Made by a program: the position numbers and the translations under genes. 64,000 nt of DNA from Holacanthus passer (Eukaryota > Chordata > Actinopteri > Pomacanthidae), in the NCBI GenBank assembly GCA_025331565.1, contig JAFREQ010000014.1, positions 13,318,001-13,382,000 on the forward strand, in the 5' to 3' direction. The notes beneath the pieces were generated by a model that saw nothing but the letters and a program-made list of their open reading frames with translations, ran no database searches and was not told the origin of the DNA. Numbering within the stretch: position 1 is the first letter of the stretch; each line of letters begins with the position of its first letter. This document shows, in pieces, positions 25,361-38,400 of this stretch.

Positions 25361-25417
25361 ATATCTATCTATCTATCTTTCTATCTATCTATCTATGCAT
25401 CCATCCATCCATCCATC
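25317..25417. repeat. (TCTA)n then (CATC)n compound microsatellite
   Basis: About 20 TCTA units with one or two variants, followed by five CATC units. It accounts for the repetitive Ile-Tyr-Leu-Ser ORFs seen in this interval. Confidence 0.97.
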
Positions 25418-25518
25418 TTGTTTTGTCTGACCAGCTGTCCAAAGCCAGAGATGTCCAATTTACTCCAATATGATCCGCAGAAAATTCTCAAAGCTGGAAC
25501 CAAATTTTGGCTTGAAAA

Positions 25519-25578
25519 TTGACTTAAATTATTTATTAGTTATCTAAATAGTTGCTGCTTGATTTTCTGTTGATTGAC
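25519..25578. repeat. fragment of dispersed percomorph repeat
   Basis: The words ATTAGTTATCTAAATAGTTGC and TTTTCTGTTGATTGAC match the internal part of the common teleost repeat represented at 48102-48359. Only a short fragment remains. Confidence 0.4.
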
Positions 25579-28500
25579 ATACAACCTAAAAAAAACTCTA
25601 AAAATTGTATGTTTAATCACTATTTGAAGAACTGTTTCCCATTTTTTGTTTCACTTCATCACAAACACATTTACTGACCTATGAGGACATTCTTTAAAAG
25701 GGTATTGAGAATTAGAGAATGAATTGCTCAATGGTTCAGTTCAGTACAATAACAACATACTTTCTTGCTTACTAGTGGGCATTCACATAATAAGGTTTTA
25801 TATTGACTATTTCTTCAGTAGAATAGTTCCAATGAAACATGCTCACAGTGAAGTCTGGGGACTATTCAGACTAACTGGGACATAGTTTTACAGAACAAGA
25901 CAAGTCGCTATTGAGTTTTTTAAAAGTTGATATTGACTGCTGTGAACGCTGCAATTTATCACCATTGTATTAGATTGGGAGCCAAAAATCTCAGAGTCAA
26001 ATATCTCAAAACCTGGGGAACAAAAATTTAAAGTAACTCCATGGCTAAACATTACTGGGGCTATTTTGCTCATTTGAGGTGGACCAAGCCCTTAACATGT
26101 GGCATTTGAAGTGGAATAATAAAGTGATGAGTGAGATACTACAATTACAAATTATAAAGTTCAAGTGCTTGCCAATAAACCTGCATCCAGTAGACGACAA
26201 CCATCATGGGAATCCCTGAGGAGCAGCAGTCAGTCGCAACAGAGGGTGAGACGTTCTGGAGGAAGTAACACCTTTCTGATCATTCGTTGATGTCTCACAC
26301 CTACCCACCAAACCCTCCTTATTGCTGCCCATTGTCCCCCAGAGGAATGATAATGGCCGCTCTGTCTCTTCCCCAAAGTGCTGGACATCTGCTTTCCCTT
26401 GGCCACTTCATGTGTTACCAAACTGGAAACAAACAGGCATTGTGCTTCGGCCGTGCTGCTGCCCTGATGCCCATAGACTGCCCCTGTTTATAGACCCATC
26501 ACTTAATTATGGCCTCACACAACTATGTCCTTTCTCTGCTGTTTCTCCATGATAATTGCAACTATTGAGTCTGCACTGAATGCTAATGTTTGGCCTTTAT
26601 TCTTGCTACATTTACATGATTTTTTTGGTTGTTTTTTTATTTTGAAAGTGAATTGGAGAGTATGTAACATCGCATCAATAACAAGGCACACAAAATGATC
26701 TGGGGTTCACCTTCTATCAACAAACTCACAGCAAGACTTTACATTACGGGGTGTTGACCTTATCATGAGAGACTCTGTCAAATTAAAGTCACGTGTTTAA
26801 ATTTGCATGAGTAAAAGCCACATCGAGGTGGTGCAGTGTTATGCATGAGAAGCCGACGTGGATGTTTGAGGGTAATTGTCTGATTGCATTGCACCCTCTT
26901 CTCCTCAGGGGTGCTATCTATTTCTGAGGGTGTTGATTAGGTAGCAGCCCCCCACCCACATTTGCAATTCGAGGCTTTGCTGCTCTCACGTTGCCATTGC
27001 ACTTGTTGTTATGTGGTTGTTCTGCAGGATAGTAGTTAACACATAAATGATCAATAGGATGCTCATTTTTATTGAATGTCTCTTTCACTGTGACTGATTT
27101 TTATGAAAGTCCTTCTGTGGGATAAACTTGGGGCAAAATTAAAGCATGTTCAGATTTACAATTCCCATCTTGCCTGTTTGGACTAAAGGATTAAACAACT
27201 TTTTGGCTGCAGAGCACATAAGCAGTTTCACACATTCGAGTTTGTCACATTCTGGTCGTGTCATGTCATTGAAATATCAATTTTACCATGTCTGGATTAT
27301 GCAGGGCCTCAAGGCTGCATGCTGTATGGGTCCACGCTCTGCAAGCAACACTCTCCACCCCGAGCATCTGTCCAACCATTACCAATACTAAAATATCTAC
27401 AACCATTTATAATTAAGTTGCAAATTTGTTTTTTGTCCTCAGACAAACAGAAACCTTGGAGGGTCCTTGTTGGACCCTGGGCTTCAGCTGTAAGTGTTGT
27501 CATGCACCTCACATTATGATGGAAGACACTGGGCAGCACCAGGAGACATTTGTCCCCCACCCTCAGTCTCAGTTTAGCCCTCTGGCTGCAATAAAGGTAC
27601 TGACGTCACTGTCCATCATTGGACACGTGCTGCCTTCACGTTCTCCTCCTGAGCTTCGATTTCTCAGAACTAGTTGTAGATCTGACTTGATGAGCTGGGC
27701 TGGAAAGAAACTGGCCAAACAGAAGTAGATATTTTTGGTTGAGATCAGGAGAGACTGTTTTCAGCAGAATGAAGAGGGGAAGTTTTAGAAAACAAAAATG
27801 ATTGCAACACTTTAACTGGCCTGTATGAGTCAGGTTCTTAATAAATACAAACGTTTTCGTTTGGTTTATTTTGGTTTTGACGACAATGTCCTCTAATAGG
27901 CCAATAAGAATTATTTTGCAAATGTGAATGATTTTTAAATCATAAACAAAACACAGCAGCCCTCGCTGTGCAATATTGTTGAAAATTGTTGAAATACAAA
28001 AAGCAAATATTGTCACTGAATTTGGATGATAATCAAATCCAAGAAAACTATGTTAATATTAGTTTGTGTGTGGAGACTTTTGTCCTCAAGCTGCCTCAGA
28101 GATTTTGTTCATGAACATGGAAGTTGGACTGTGCTCCTCACTTTATCATCCAAATAACAACAGATGTTCATTTTCTCACTTGTGTGAACAGACACCTGCA
28201 GACAGAACAGACAGTGTCAAACGTGCTGTGCAACTCAGACTAGTTTAGTTTGAGGTGGGAAGGGGAGGACACATTTTGTTGTATTGTTCATAAACACCTG
28301 AAACTTTCAATTTTACAGGTTAAGCAAAAACAGTCAGTGCATTGGAATACTGATTAGTTCATCACGCTGAACTGTTAAGTGTTTTAAAAACCTTGTAGCA
28401 GTAACAGCTGGTAGCTATGTTCATTTGATATCATATCGGGAACTAATGTTTGAGAAAACAAAATGACCTGCAGGGCCCTGGCTAACCCACCATTCGTCAG

Positions 28501-28765
28501 TGTCTTTAAGCAATAGGTACAAGTTTTTCTTTACTAGAATACAACTTCACCCCAGATTTGCTCTGTGGGACTTTGATGAAATGTACGAATGATTTGAGAT
28601 ATGCAACGTTTCAAACACAAAACTGAAATAATGAAGGCTGAATGAAGACTGGACATAGAAGCATTTATTATGTCAGTTAATATTGTACTTTAGTTGTGCA
28701 TGTCCTTAAAAATCCCTAAATCAGATTTGCACAAACTGGCTTTACTCCCATGTTCTTATTAAAAA

Positions 28766-28804
28766 TAGACAGACAGACAGGCAGATAGATAGATAGATAG
28801 ATAG
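28766..28804. repeat. (AGAC)n/(AGAT)n microsatellite
   Basis: A short compound tetranucleotide tract about 520 bp upstream of the clstn1 start codon. Confidence 0.95.
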
Positions 28805-29055
28805 GTGTACTATATTTGTCCCACATAACACACTAAACAACAAGTTTGCACCTTGACATAAAACAATCAAAAAACAAATAAATAAAAAAAAAAAAAACAT
28901 TTGACAAAATACCATTATACTTCAGTTCTTTTGTTGACTTAAATGGAAACTCTGACCTATAATCAAACAGAGGATGAATCTCTTCTATCTGACACATTCT
29001 AGTTTCTAAATATGCTCCCACAGTTCTTTTGTGTTTATACTGTAGTTAGATATTA

Positions 29056-29328
29056 CATATAACGCACAACAAGAAACAGAGTGTCCGATTCAGGGCGGTG
29101 GCGGAGCGTCCGACGGTCCCTGAACGCCTCAAACTGCAAACCTGCTGGAGAGGCGCTGATTGAAGAGAGAAGCGGAGCGGCGGCGGCGACGACGGCCATC
29201 TTAGAGCTGCCGTGATAACAGACACCCATCCTCTGGATTTTATTCTTCTCGTTAGACAAACACTCCGCCTGAGCGACGAGGGAAGAAGAAGGTCGTTTTA
29301 TCACTAACTGGTTGAGCTCGAAGTCGGG
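29056..29328 (+). promoter_or_regulatory. clstn1: clstn1 CpG-rich core promoter / 5'UTR region
   Basis: The sequence changes from AT-rich to CpG-rich at about 29085, with a GCGGCGGCGACGACGG block at 29178-29194. It remains CpG-containing up to the start codon, as expected of a vertebrate CpG-island promoter. GCCATCTT at 29195-29202 is the reverse complement of AAGATGGC, the core of the YY1 site often found just downstream of transcription starts. There is no ATG between 29056 and 29328, so the clstn1 ATG is the first available start. The exact transcription start cannot be placed. Confidence 0.55.
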
Positions 29329-29413
29329 ATGCGGTTCCGAGGGAATAAACCGTTTGCATCCGCTGTGGGTCTGCTGCTGCTCGGACTATTATGTGCGGTG
29401 GAGGCGGCTAAAG
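29329..29413 (+). CDS. clstn1: clstn1 exon 1: signal peptide
   Basis: Encodes residues 1-28: a basic N-terminus (Met-Arg-Phe-Arg), a hydrophobic core rich in Leu and Gly, and a small-residue end (Glu-Ala-Ala) typical of signal-peptidase cleavage. The ATG is the first in the CpG-rich leader and agrees with the start of calsyntenin-1 orthologues. The exon ends after the first base of a valine codon at the donor GTAACT. Confidence 0.95.
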
Positions 29414-32400
29414 GTAACTAAGCTGGGATTTATGTCCTCCTGTTGTTTGTGTCTGTGTGTCAGGCAGGTTTCTCTCAACGTTTCGGGCTCAAAGTTAAAG
29501 GAGCTTGTGTCGCTTGTGTCGCTTGTTTCCGGACGTTGAAGGTTGTAAGTGAGACGTTAACGGTCCTGAGGGATGATGCGCGTTCAGGAACCTGCTCGCA
29601 GCTCCGGAGCCGCAGCGGATGGATGTCGTGAAGTATCCCGCCGGCTGCAAGTGCATCCCGCGATACTGCGTCCATTTTAACCGCAAACACTACACGTTGT
29701 ATTCACATTACACTTATCACATATGTATAGTGTTTTATGTTAAAGCGTAGGACACTTTGGAGATAACATCAAGGCCCTGAAACGACCCCCTTCTGTCATC
29801 TGCATCCAGGCTATTTTTGGCTTCTTGTCTCCTCTATTAGCTTCTCAACTGTCTCATTTAAGATCACAAACATTTCTGCTTTTCAACACTTTTATTTTTA
29901 AGCTTCTCCCTCTGTCTGGTACTCCCTGTCCTCATCTGGTTTTAAATGATATTTGAGTGAATTAACACCAGTCATGATATGTTTCTTTACCCCCCTTGTA
30001 TTTTTAGACTGAGTGTGATCACACAGTTTTATTCTAACATCATCAGGCCTGATGCTTTTTTTTCTGGCACCAGGATGGAGCTGGGTTGGCTACGCATTGC
30101 AGATCCTCCTCACACAAGCCCCCGTTTTGTCGCTGGATTTAAACATTCATGTGCTGTGATCACATGTTTGAATATAAAAAAAAAGCCTCAGTAGGTTTGG
30201 GCCTGCTATGACAGAGACTGTGTGAGAAGTGTGCTCTTCATGTGCAATGTCACCGATGGACACCATCAGTGGACAGACGTGTGTGTGTGTTTGCTGCAGG
30301 GCGGTCCACCTCCCTCCTCCACCTCAGCTCACTGCTCAGACATCAACACCCTCATTGCATGAATTTATAGACTGGGTTTTAACCTTAAACTCAATGCACC
30401 GACTCCCTCAGTTTGAGCTTCATGTTTCAGGGTGTGTAAAGGCAGGTGCATGTTAGTCACCGGCCATATCAACATGCCTGGACATCCCCTCACCCTGGAG
30501 GCCTGTGTGTGTTGTTTTCTTTTAATGCTACACCAGTTTTATGCTACATGAACAAAGTAAACACAATATAATGGGATATAGAAGTGTCTGCACAGGGATC
30601 CAGCTATGTTTTCTCCTGTTGCCATGTAAAGCAGCAGAGAATGCACAGCAGCAGGAGGCTCCCATTTGTAAAGCAGTAACTTAATTTCTTCTTTCATCAA
30701 TCAAAAGGAAAAAGGCCCAGAGCAGTTGGTTGTGGGTAGTTCCTCCTTTTTATGTTGTGCACCTGCAAGCTTTCCTGCCCTTATCAGCAAAGGAGGCCTG
30801 TGAAATCACCATCTTGGTGAGGGCTTATCTTTTCTAAACCAAAGGTCACTCGCTTATTTCGTGCACCACCTCTTGTCACCTGCAGCCCAGCTTTGTGTTT
30901 TCATGGCTTGTTGATTCTTTTTTTTTATTGTTACCAGCCACCTTGCTGTGGATAAGGAAGCAAATACTCCTCTAGGTTTTTTGTCCCTAAGTCGCCCTTG
31001 TTCCTGAATCCTCTAGTTTAGATGTCTACAAATGATTTGTGTGAGTGATACAGAGCTTGAGCACATTCAGGTGAATTTAACAGCACTCGCAATGGATGTT
31101 GTGGTCTTCAGCTATTCGCCTACACAAACATTAGTCACTGATGACATGGCTACAACAAACCTTGAAAGATCTGTTGCAAAAATATGTTTTTGATACACAT
31201 AAAAAAATCTTTCCTAGACTATGTGATTCATTACACTGCCAGCAAGGAAATGTCAGTGTTTGTAAAACTGGTGCAAACTCATATTGTCTGTGGCAGCTCT
31301 GTTGAAGCTTCAAAGCATTTTAGTCCTTTAACTCTTTGGTTGTCCAGAGTATTTGGTCTTGTCCATTGTGATTTTTGTCACTTGTTTTCTAGGCCTCACC
31401 CATGTAATCTGTCTCTCTTTCTGTGGCCATGAGCAGCTGCCGGGTTCCTTCATGTTCTTGAGTCAAACATTAGGTCTGCTGAGATGCATGAGCTTCCTCT
31501 GTGTACACACAGCTAGACAAAGGAAAAGCTGGCTGCTGGCAAGTTTCTTGGCTCATTCGTCATTGAATTAAGTGATTCTAGTTGAACAAATTGGATGCCC
31601 TGCTTTGTCTGGTGCTGAGTTAACATATGCGCTCTCCTCACATGGCTGTTAAAGAGGTACATATTACAGGTTATGTGCAAGTGTTTTCTCTCTGTCTTCC
31701 TCGTCTTAACGGCCACTAGAGAAGCCTGTTATTGATCCACTGAAAATTAGATGTCAGTTACGGTGAGAGAATGAGTTGGGTCAATATATTTAAAAATAAT
31801 ATATATTTGTCAGTGATGTGGCAGAGGGTCCTCCCTGACCACAGCCTCATTGAAACATTCTGTTTATTTTATGTTTACAAAATAAGACATGAAGGAAAGC
31901 ATTTCTTAAAATAAAGCAATTATTTTTCTATTATGTCAACTAATTTATTTATTTCAGCTGCAGTCTATTCATGCTGCTTTGCATGTGGTCATCAACAGTT
32001 TCACTTTAAAACCAGTATTGATATCAGCCTTCAAAAAGTGTTATGCATTGAAACCTATTGCCCTTGCTTATGAACTCCTCTCATCCTAAATAGGTCTGTT
32101 GATTACAGTATCCCATTAACCCAAAGCTAGGATGACAGCCATCAGTGACCTGGTTGACCCTTGGAGAATAAATACAGTATGCTCACATTTCCTATTTGTT
32201 GTAGACACTCAGATTCCCCATTTTAAACCTTTGAACTACCAACAAACTGTGTGACGTACGCCATCTTGCTATGTTATGGCAAACAGAAACTATGTGGATG
32301 CACGCAGCTGACAATGACTGCATTGTTCTCCTCTCCCATGCAGCTCTGCTAACACTGTGACTTTACTGACTCATTTAACTTCAGAAATAACATCATTGAA

Positions 32401-35400
32401 GATCAACAGGGAGATGGCTAATAGCTAACGTGATGACATTGGGAAAGAAGTGAATCAGTTCAGTTTCAGATGTTTCACTTTGAACATGTTAGGCCATTAT
32501 CAGCTGTCAGCTGTCATCAGTGCGTCACTCTAGCTGGTTTTGATTAAGAGGACCCATTTCATTTGATGTGTAGTGATCGTCTCCACGTATTCCACAGTGT
32601 CTTGTCACTACAAGATTCATGGCTTTAATATCATCACTCATTGAACACAGAAAAAGGACTCAGGAACATTAGGCTTAATACGAGGATGAGTTTTGCAAAA
32701 TGTCCACTAAGTAGATTCATGGTAACTGAGTTACAGCCATTTATCATTATAGTTATCATTACACTGTTATACCACTTATATGCAAATGCAACCACAATTT
32801 GCATGAATGCTCAGAGTTGTGCACATGTTATCAATTTGATTACAGCTTCACAAGTTATGGTATTCAGTGTCAAATATGCCATGCATGCCCACAAGATATT
32901 GGCAGCCAATTATAGGAAAAAGTAATACAATATCAAAAAACAAATGAACAACTTTTGTCAGGCTCAGTATTGGTTGGAGAAATAGTTAAAAGATAAAATT
33001 CTGAAATAGTGGAAGAACTGTTAAGGCAGAGATGGTTGAGCTCAGCACTTGAACAACTGTCACAATGCAGGGAACTTGGGGTCAAAATATGCCTCTACAC
33101 CTCACAGTACAGGATTTATGAGCCACCAAGTGCCTTGTTACTGGCCGCATGGTGGCGCTATCTGCAGTCAATCCTAGTGCCCTGCTCTTTGGGTCGTGGC
33201 CTACATTTACACCAAATTTCATTGAGATCTATTGCGTGTTTGTCGAGATATCCTGCTGATAAACAGACAGGACAGAGATAATGAAGGATCTTTGCACTGT
33301 TATTAAAGTGGGATTTAAAACTGATTACTGCTTCTGTGGAGTCGTATAACAAACCATTACCAAACATTTTACCCTGCATAATTGTTTACTTGCCATACAC
33401 AAGGGCCCTGTTCCTACAAGTTAACTCTTAGATTTTTTCAGTATTTATTCAGAGATTTCTCAGAGGAACAAAGGGCTTTTAGGCCCAGACTTCAGGGTCG
33501 GGATCTTGCCTAAGCATGTCACAATGCGGTCACTGTTCGAAGGATCGCGACTCAAGCCCCTCAAGAATGTGTATATGAGATAATCCCCCGAAGGCGCTAA
33601 GTTGTTGAAGCATTTCGATTTGGTAATTTGCCACTTAGTGCCTGAAAGATGTGCCATGAGAATACTGGACCCAATTTGGGTCGGTGGTGACTTTCCTCTC
33701 ATTGGTGCCTTTGCGGGCTGAATGGAGTCAGTGAACTGTCAAGAATGGGTCATTCAGTTGTGAATATTAAGTTGTGCCAGATGACTGGGAAGTTATATTG
33801 GCCACCAAGAAAAGACTTTACGTTCACATGAGCCCTTGGTTTTTATGTTACATGTTGAAACTGAAAGTAATATTTAGAAATGGAAACACTATTGTAAGAA
33901 TGTGTCTGGATATCCACGATTTAAATTGATTTATCCTCATATTGTATAATGATATGAATGAGATAAAATCTACTCAAATAAGTTTAGTCAATTATGTGCT
34001 TTTACAGAAGAAGCATCTTGTGAAGATGATATTGCAATAGCAACCATAGCAAAGATGTCAATTTCCTAGATTAAAATGCCAGTGTTGAAATTGAATGCCT
34101 TAACACTGATAGTCATAGCCAGTGGTGCTCATCTCATTGTGTTATTTTTATAAAGACTGAGAAATAAATACCAGCACTTACAGGTTTTAATTCAACCCAT
34201 ATCCGCAGCTTATCTGGCTCGGTTACTTCCTCCCTCGAGTCTCATTGCTGCCAGGAGAAAAATTACCACTGCGGAGCCATTCACATTTGGGCGTGTCCAC
34301 ATTAAGATTCAGGCTCCATGGGAAACAGGTAACCAGAGAGCACATTACCTGCCGCAGGTCAGCTACACCCTAGTGCCTATGCAGAGCTCTGGCTGTCTCG
34401 CTCTCAGTCCTCCACTCTCACTGGCTCTTTTGTGCCGCTCACACAGAGAGGTGATTGAGTTGCATTCAAGGCTCTGCGGCTCCCAACCCCCTCTTCAGAG
34501 GAGCGCCACGGTCGTCAAGGGTGTGTTCGTTCTGTTGGGCAGTTGAGACGGCGTAGAGGACAAACAAATGTTGTTGCTTGGCAGGGCAACTGAGAGGCTC
34601 TCCTGTGTGAGCGGGCTGTTTGGGGAGTGAGGGCCCCTGAGGTCTGGGTTTGCTTCAAGGGTCTTCAAGGCTTCCCAGAACAGTCCCCAGTCTGTGATGG
34701 AGGTGGCTTGCGTCAACAAGCCGAGGAGCTTGTGAGGCAAGACAAACAGAGAAGTGTGTCCACTGTTTCAGCCCGTGAGCAGATTGTTCATTGATTATTC
34801 CTGGTCCATGGAATTAAGAGAGACCCACTCACTAGAATAATTGAAGTCATTGCTTGACTCAGTTTTGCATGCATGTCATACCTTCACCTATTTGGCTGCA
34901 ATTTCTGTTTGTCTCTGTTGGATATTTCTGTCTGACTTCAATAAGCCCTGAAGCTGCTGTCGAAACTGCTGTGAAGGGGCCCTGTGGTTGTTGTTGTTCC
35001 TGTCCACCAGGAAAACCCAGATTCTGACAAGCACAGACATTTTGAATAGTTAGAAATCAGGCTGGATTTGCCTCCTGCTTACATACTCTGACGCTGTTGG
35101 TATAAGAGGCTTTTTGCATATTGATCTGTGTTTTTGTTTTCACAGTTATAATTGCTCAAATTTTCCAAACTCATGGTTTTTTTTGCCATCTCTCTGGGGA
35201 CAGCCCAAGGTCTGACTCTCACCTGAGCACAGTGACTCCCTTCTCCTTTTTTCAGTCTGCTGCGACAGCTAATGGGACAAATATGAATAACAACCTGGCA
35301 ACAGAGAGGCTTTATTTAGTTACTCTGACAATAATAAGACAGCCTTCACACTCTGCTAGTAGACCATGTTGCCAGTGATTGGCAGGTTTTGCTCCTAATT

Positions 35401-38400
35401 TTTCTTTTTTTTTTTTTTTTTTTTTGCATTTTTCTGCTTCCTCATTTAGACAGTTGGAAGAGAGACAGGAAAGCCAGATGAGAGAGAGGGTATGACTTGC
35501 AGCAAAGGGCCTTAAGTAGAATCTCAAATCTCTGAGAACATAACCATGTCCATGTCAAATTGATCCTTATTATTGGACTAAAGGGTTAAGTGTTGCTCAG
35601 TTGTTGATCTGTCTCACAGTGGGCTGTAGTAGAGCTGCACATCTACATGTAATCAAAGAAGATGAAGACTTGCAGGCTGCCGGACATCAAATGTAAAATA
35701 TGAGCTAAATCGATGGCGCACAGCTCCACAACGCATCACAGGCCTGACAGTTGGCTGCATCATCATCATTACACAACATGCCCTCAGAGGCTCCCAGGCA
35801 TTATCAGGCTTCATCTGATAATTACTGACTGATCATCTGCTGCAGTGATGCTGCTACAATCTGGACAGCTGTGGTGCATTTCTCTGGTTCTTCCAGGGTG
35901 ACCAGTAGCCTGTGCACAGTCTGGCATCATCGTGTTTGGCTTAGTCTGTATCTGAACACGTGCAAAGCTTTTGGGATGCGTTGGGGAGGCAGAATGATTT
36001 TATTCCCCCTCCATGAAGAAGAGAAGTCAGGGCAGTGGCATGGAGGGAGAGAGCATGTGTACGGGCGTCCTATTGAATCTCAGGATTAGCAGGACCTATT
36101 GTGGCCCTAACATTCTCGCAGGAAGTTTTTCATCACGGTTAATAGGTCAAACTGTAAAGGTTAGGCTTCAATAAAAGAGCGAGGCAACCATAAAGGGGCT
36201 TTGTCTTTGTGTCCCTGTGAATGGTCAGTATGTTACCCCGTTCTTTGGGGGTCATGAAAGAAGTCAGTGATGACATCACATGGTTGAATATGTGCCTCTA
36301 CAGAAAATTAGTTAATCCTGAAAGTTTGTTTTGGAGTTGGAGTATTTGGTTGATTATTGGTGCCATTTAAGATAGTGTTTCTGTGTGGAAAGAGAGGTGA
36401 AGCCTATTAAGCTTTTACAATCATTTGTCCTGTGGTTGAATCAGTTGCAAAGCAAGCACAAAAGTTGCAGTGCTAATCACTCTGGAAAACAATTGCTTTT
36501 ATATCAGAGAGGACTTAATAGCCTACTCGTCTTCTTGCATTGTCTACCACCTGAAAGTCCAGGCAAATATCTGTGATTGATTGGGGAAAGCTACTGGCTG
36601 TATTGTCTCACCATTAATATTAATGTTACTGCTGCAATAATGATCCTGACTGTTATATTGGATACAATTATTGATCATGATTAAAAGCCTGTATGTTTTT
36701 TTCATACTTTTCATAACATTAGCCATAAACATACAATATACAAAGACCACTGCATATAAAACGTTGTCAAAAATAAATACACATACTCCCAGTTGCCAGT
36801 TTATCAGGAACACCTAACTAAATTGTATTGTGTTGTACTGACAGGTGTTTTGTCCCCATTTATATCAATGATGGTAGGCTAATAACAGAAATACCTCTCT
36901 ATGTAATACAATTCAGTTCAACATTATCAGAAACTACATCTTCCAAAATTACCATACAGTTAGCGAGGTGAACCTAATAAACTGGCAAGCAAGTGTACTT
37001 ACATAACCAACATATCAATACATACATATGTATTTCCCTCAATAGTTCACAGGTACAAATCATCCTGTACCTGTACACATTTCTATATGTGATTATTATT
37101 ACTTTACTGGTCTATTAAAATACCCACACTGTTTCACAAGAGTTCACAGTGATGGTGGCAAGAGTCAGGCTTTTCCATTGCACTTTTGGCTGCAGCAAGT
37201 CAAACCATGCCATGTTAGTTTGCGTTTCCATGACCAGTTAAAACACGCCGATTCGCGATGGATCATCACTGGAGTCTGGTCAAAGCTCACCCGACCGCAT
37301 CCAAATGGGTTGCAGTGATGTCAGATAGGCGTTGTCATCATTTGGGGGCGATTTAGTAACGTGTTTATAGCCTTTGCTGCTATTGCCAGACACAGCAGAT
37401 ACTTTGTCACTTTCAATCATCCTGTCTTTGTTTTTCAAGCAATAAGCAGAAGATGCCAAACAAAATCATAATGGCCTGAAAATCCATAATGATGGGTAGC
37501 TAGCTACCAACAACCATTGCACAGTGCAGTAGTAAAGTGCTAAAGTGAAGTAAGTGTGAAAGAGGGCGCTGCTTTTAAACATCATAGACATTAGAAGTGG
37601 GTCATCATTTAAAGACACACCTTCAGGCGGGTAGCCCTGTTGTAATGGCAATGCAATTTCCTGCCGCTGAGTCAAACCAAGTCAGCACATGTGTATGAAA
37701 AAGGGCGAATAGAGCTCATCAGTAGATGGCTTGGTGCAGCACAACTTGGCACGCACAGTCACACCAAGTACTTTGTCCTTGTCCACCTGTTTCAAAAGTC
37801 AGCAATGTTCAGACCCTGCTCTCGCTCTCCGAAAAGCTCTTGCTCCTCCAGGTTCTCCCTCTGTTTATGATCTGGATATCTTAAAAGTAGATTCCAGGTG
37901 TTTATAGGACCATTTTACTCAATTAATTGTATCGTGACACACATAATAAAACCTTGGCAGTGGCTTGTTTGTTGCAGCCTGACTTGCTTTGTTTGATGTC
38001 TTACTTGTCACTTGACCTTGTCAGTGAATGAAATAGACGCATCCCATTATGGGATTAAATGTCATTGGCTTTATTTGCTGCCTAACAGGATTGCATACCA
38101 GGTACTGTGTTGCCAGGCTGTAAGTGGGTCCTGCAGCCTGCCATCTGTGCACGTATAGTAACAGCTTCATATGTGTGTCCCCAGTTTCTGACACATAATT
38201 CATTTCTTTCTTTCAGGATTTTATTTTGCCTGTGTCTGCCAGATTGGGTCTTAGCGGTGGATACAGTCTATAGCAGGATTAATTGTCTGTTGGATTTTTG
38301 AGATAGATCCTGAAACTTAACTGCATGTTTATGAACTATTAACTTTTTGTTGATGTGTTTTTCTTTCTATGTCAGCATGGGATGACACTGCGTGGTTTAT

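Larger units (their letters stand above)
7761..29055. other. intergenic region between ctnnbip1 and clstn1
   Basis: About 21 kb in which I find no exon with a recognisable protein, no tRNA and no rRNA. The ORFs present are short and low in complexity. Content: GGTTAG-like low-complexity sequence at 9355-9500 and 9935-10075, a Tc1-type transposase scrap near 11290-11400, a percomorph repeat at 13070-13425, an LTR-like stretch at 16036-16470, a MITE at 16928-17406, an RFX-like X-box at 18055-18068, a (GA)n tract at 19706-19753, dispersed repeats at 22331-22690 and 25519-25578, tetranucleotide repeats at 25317-25417 and 28766-28804, and otherwise unique AT-rich sequence. The unique parts (for example 14900-15680 and 23550-25100) could include conserved regulatory elements, but that cannot be judged without an alignment. 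Confidence 0.7.

Noticed and set aside
25216..25522. Ile/Tyr/Leu/Ser-repeat ORFs
   Set aside because: Produced by translation of the TCTA microsatellite.
29312..29539. ORF across the clstn1 start region
   Set aside because: It begins at a TTG, not an ATG, and runs in a different frame from the signal peptide into the intron.
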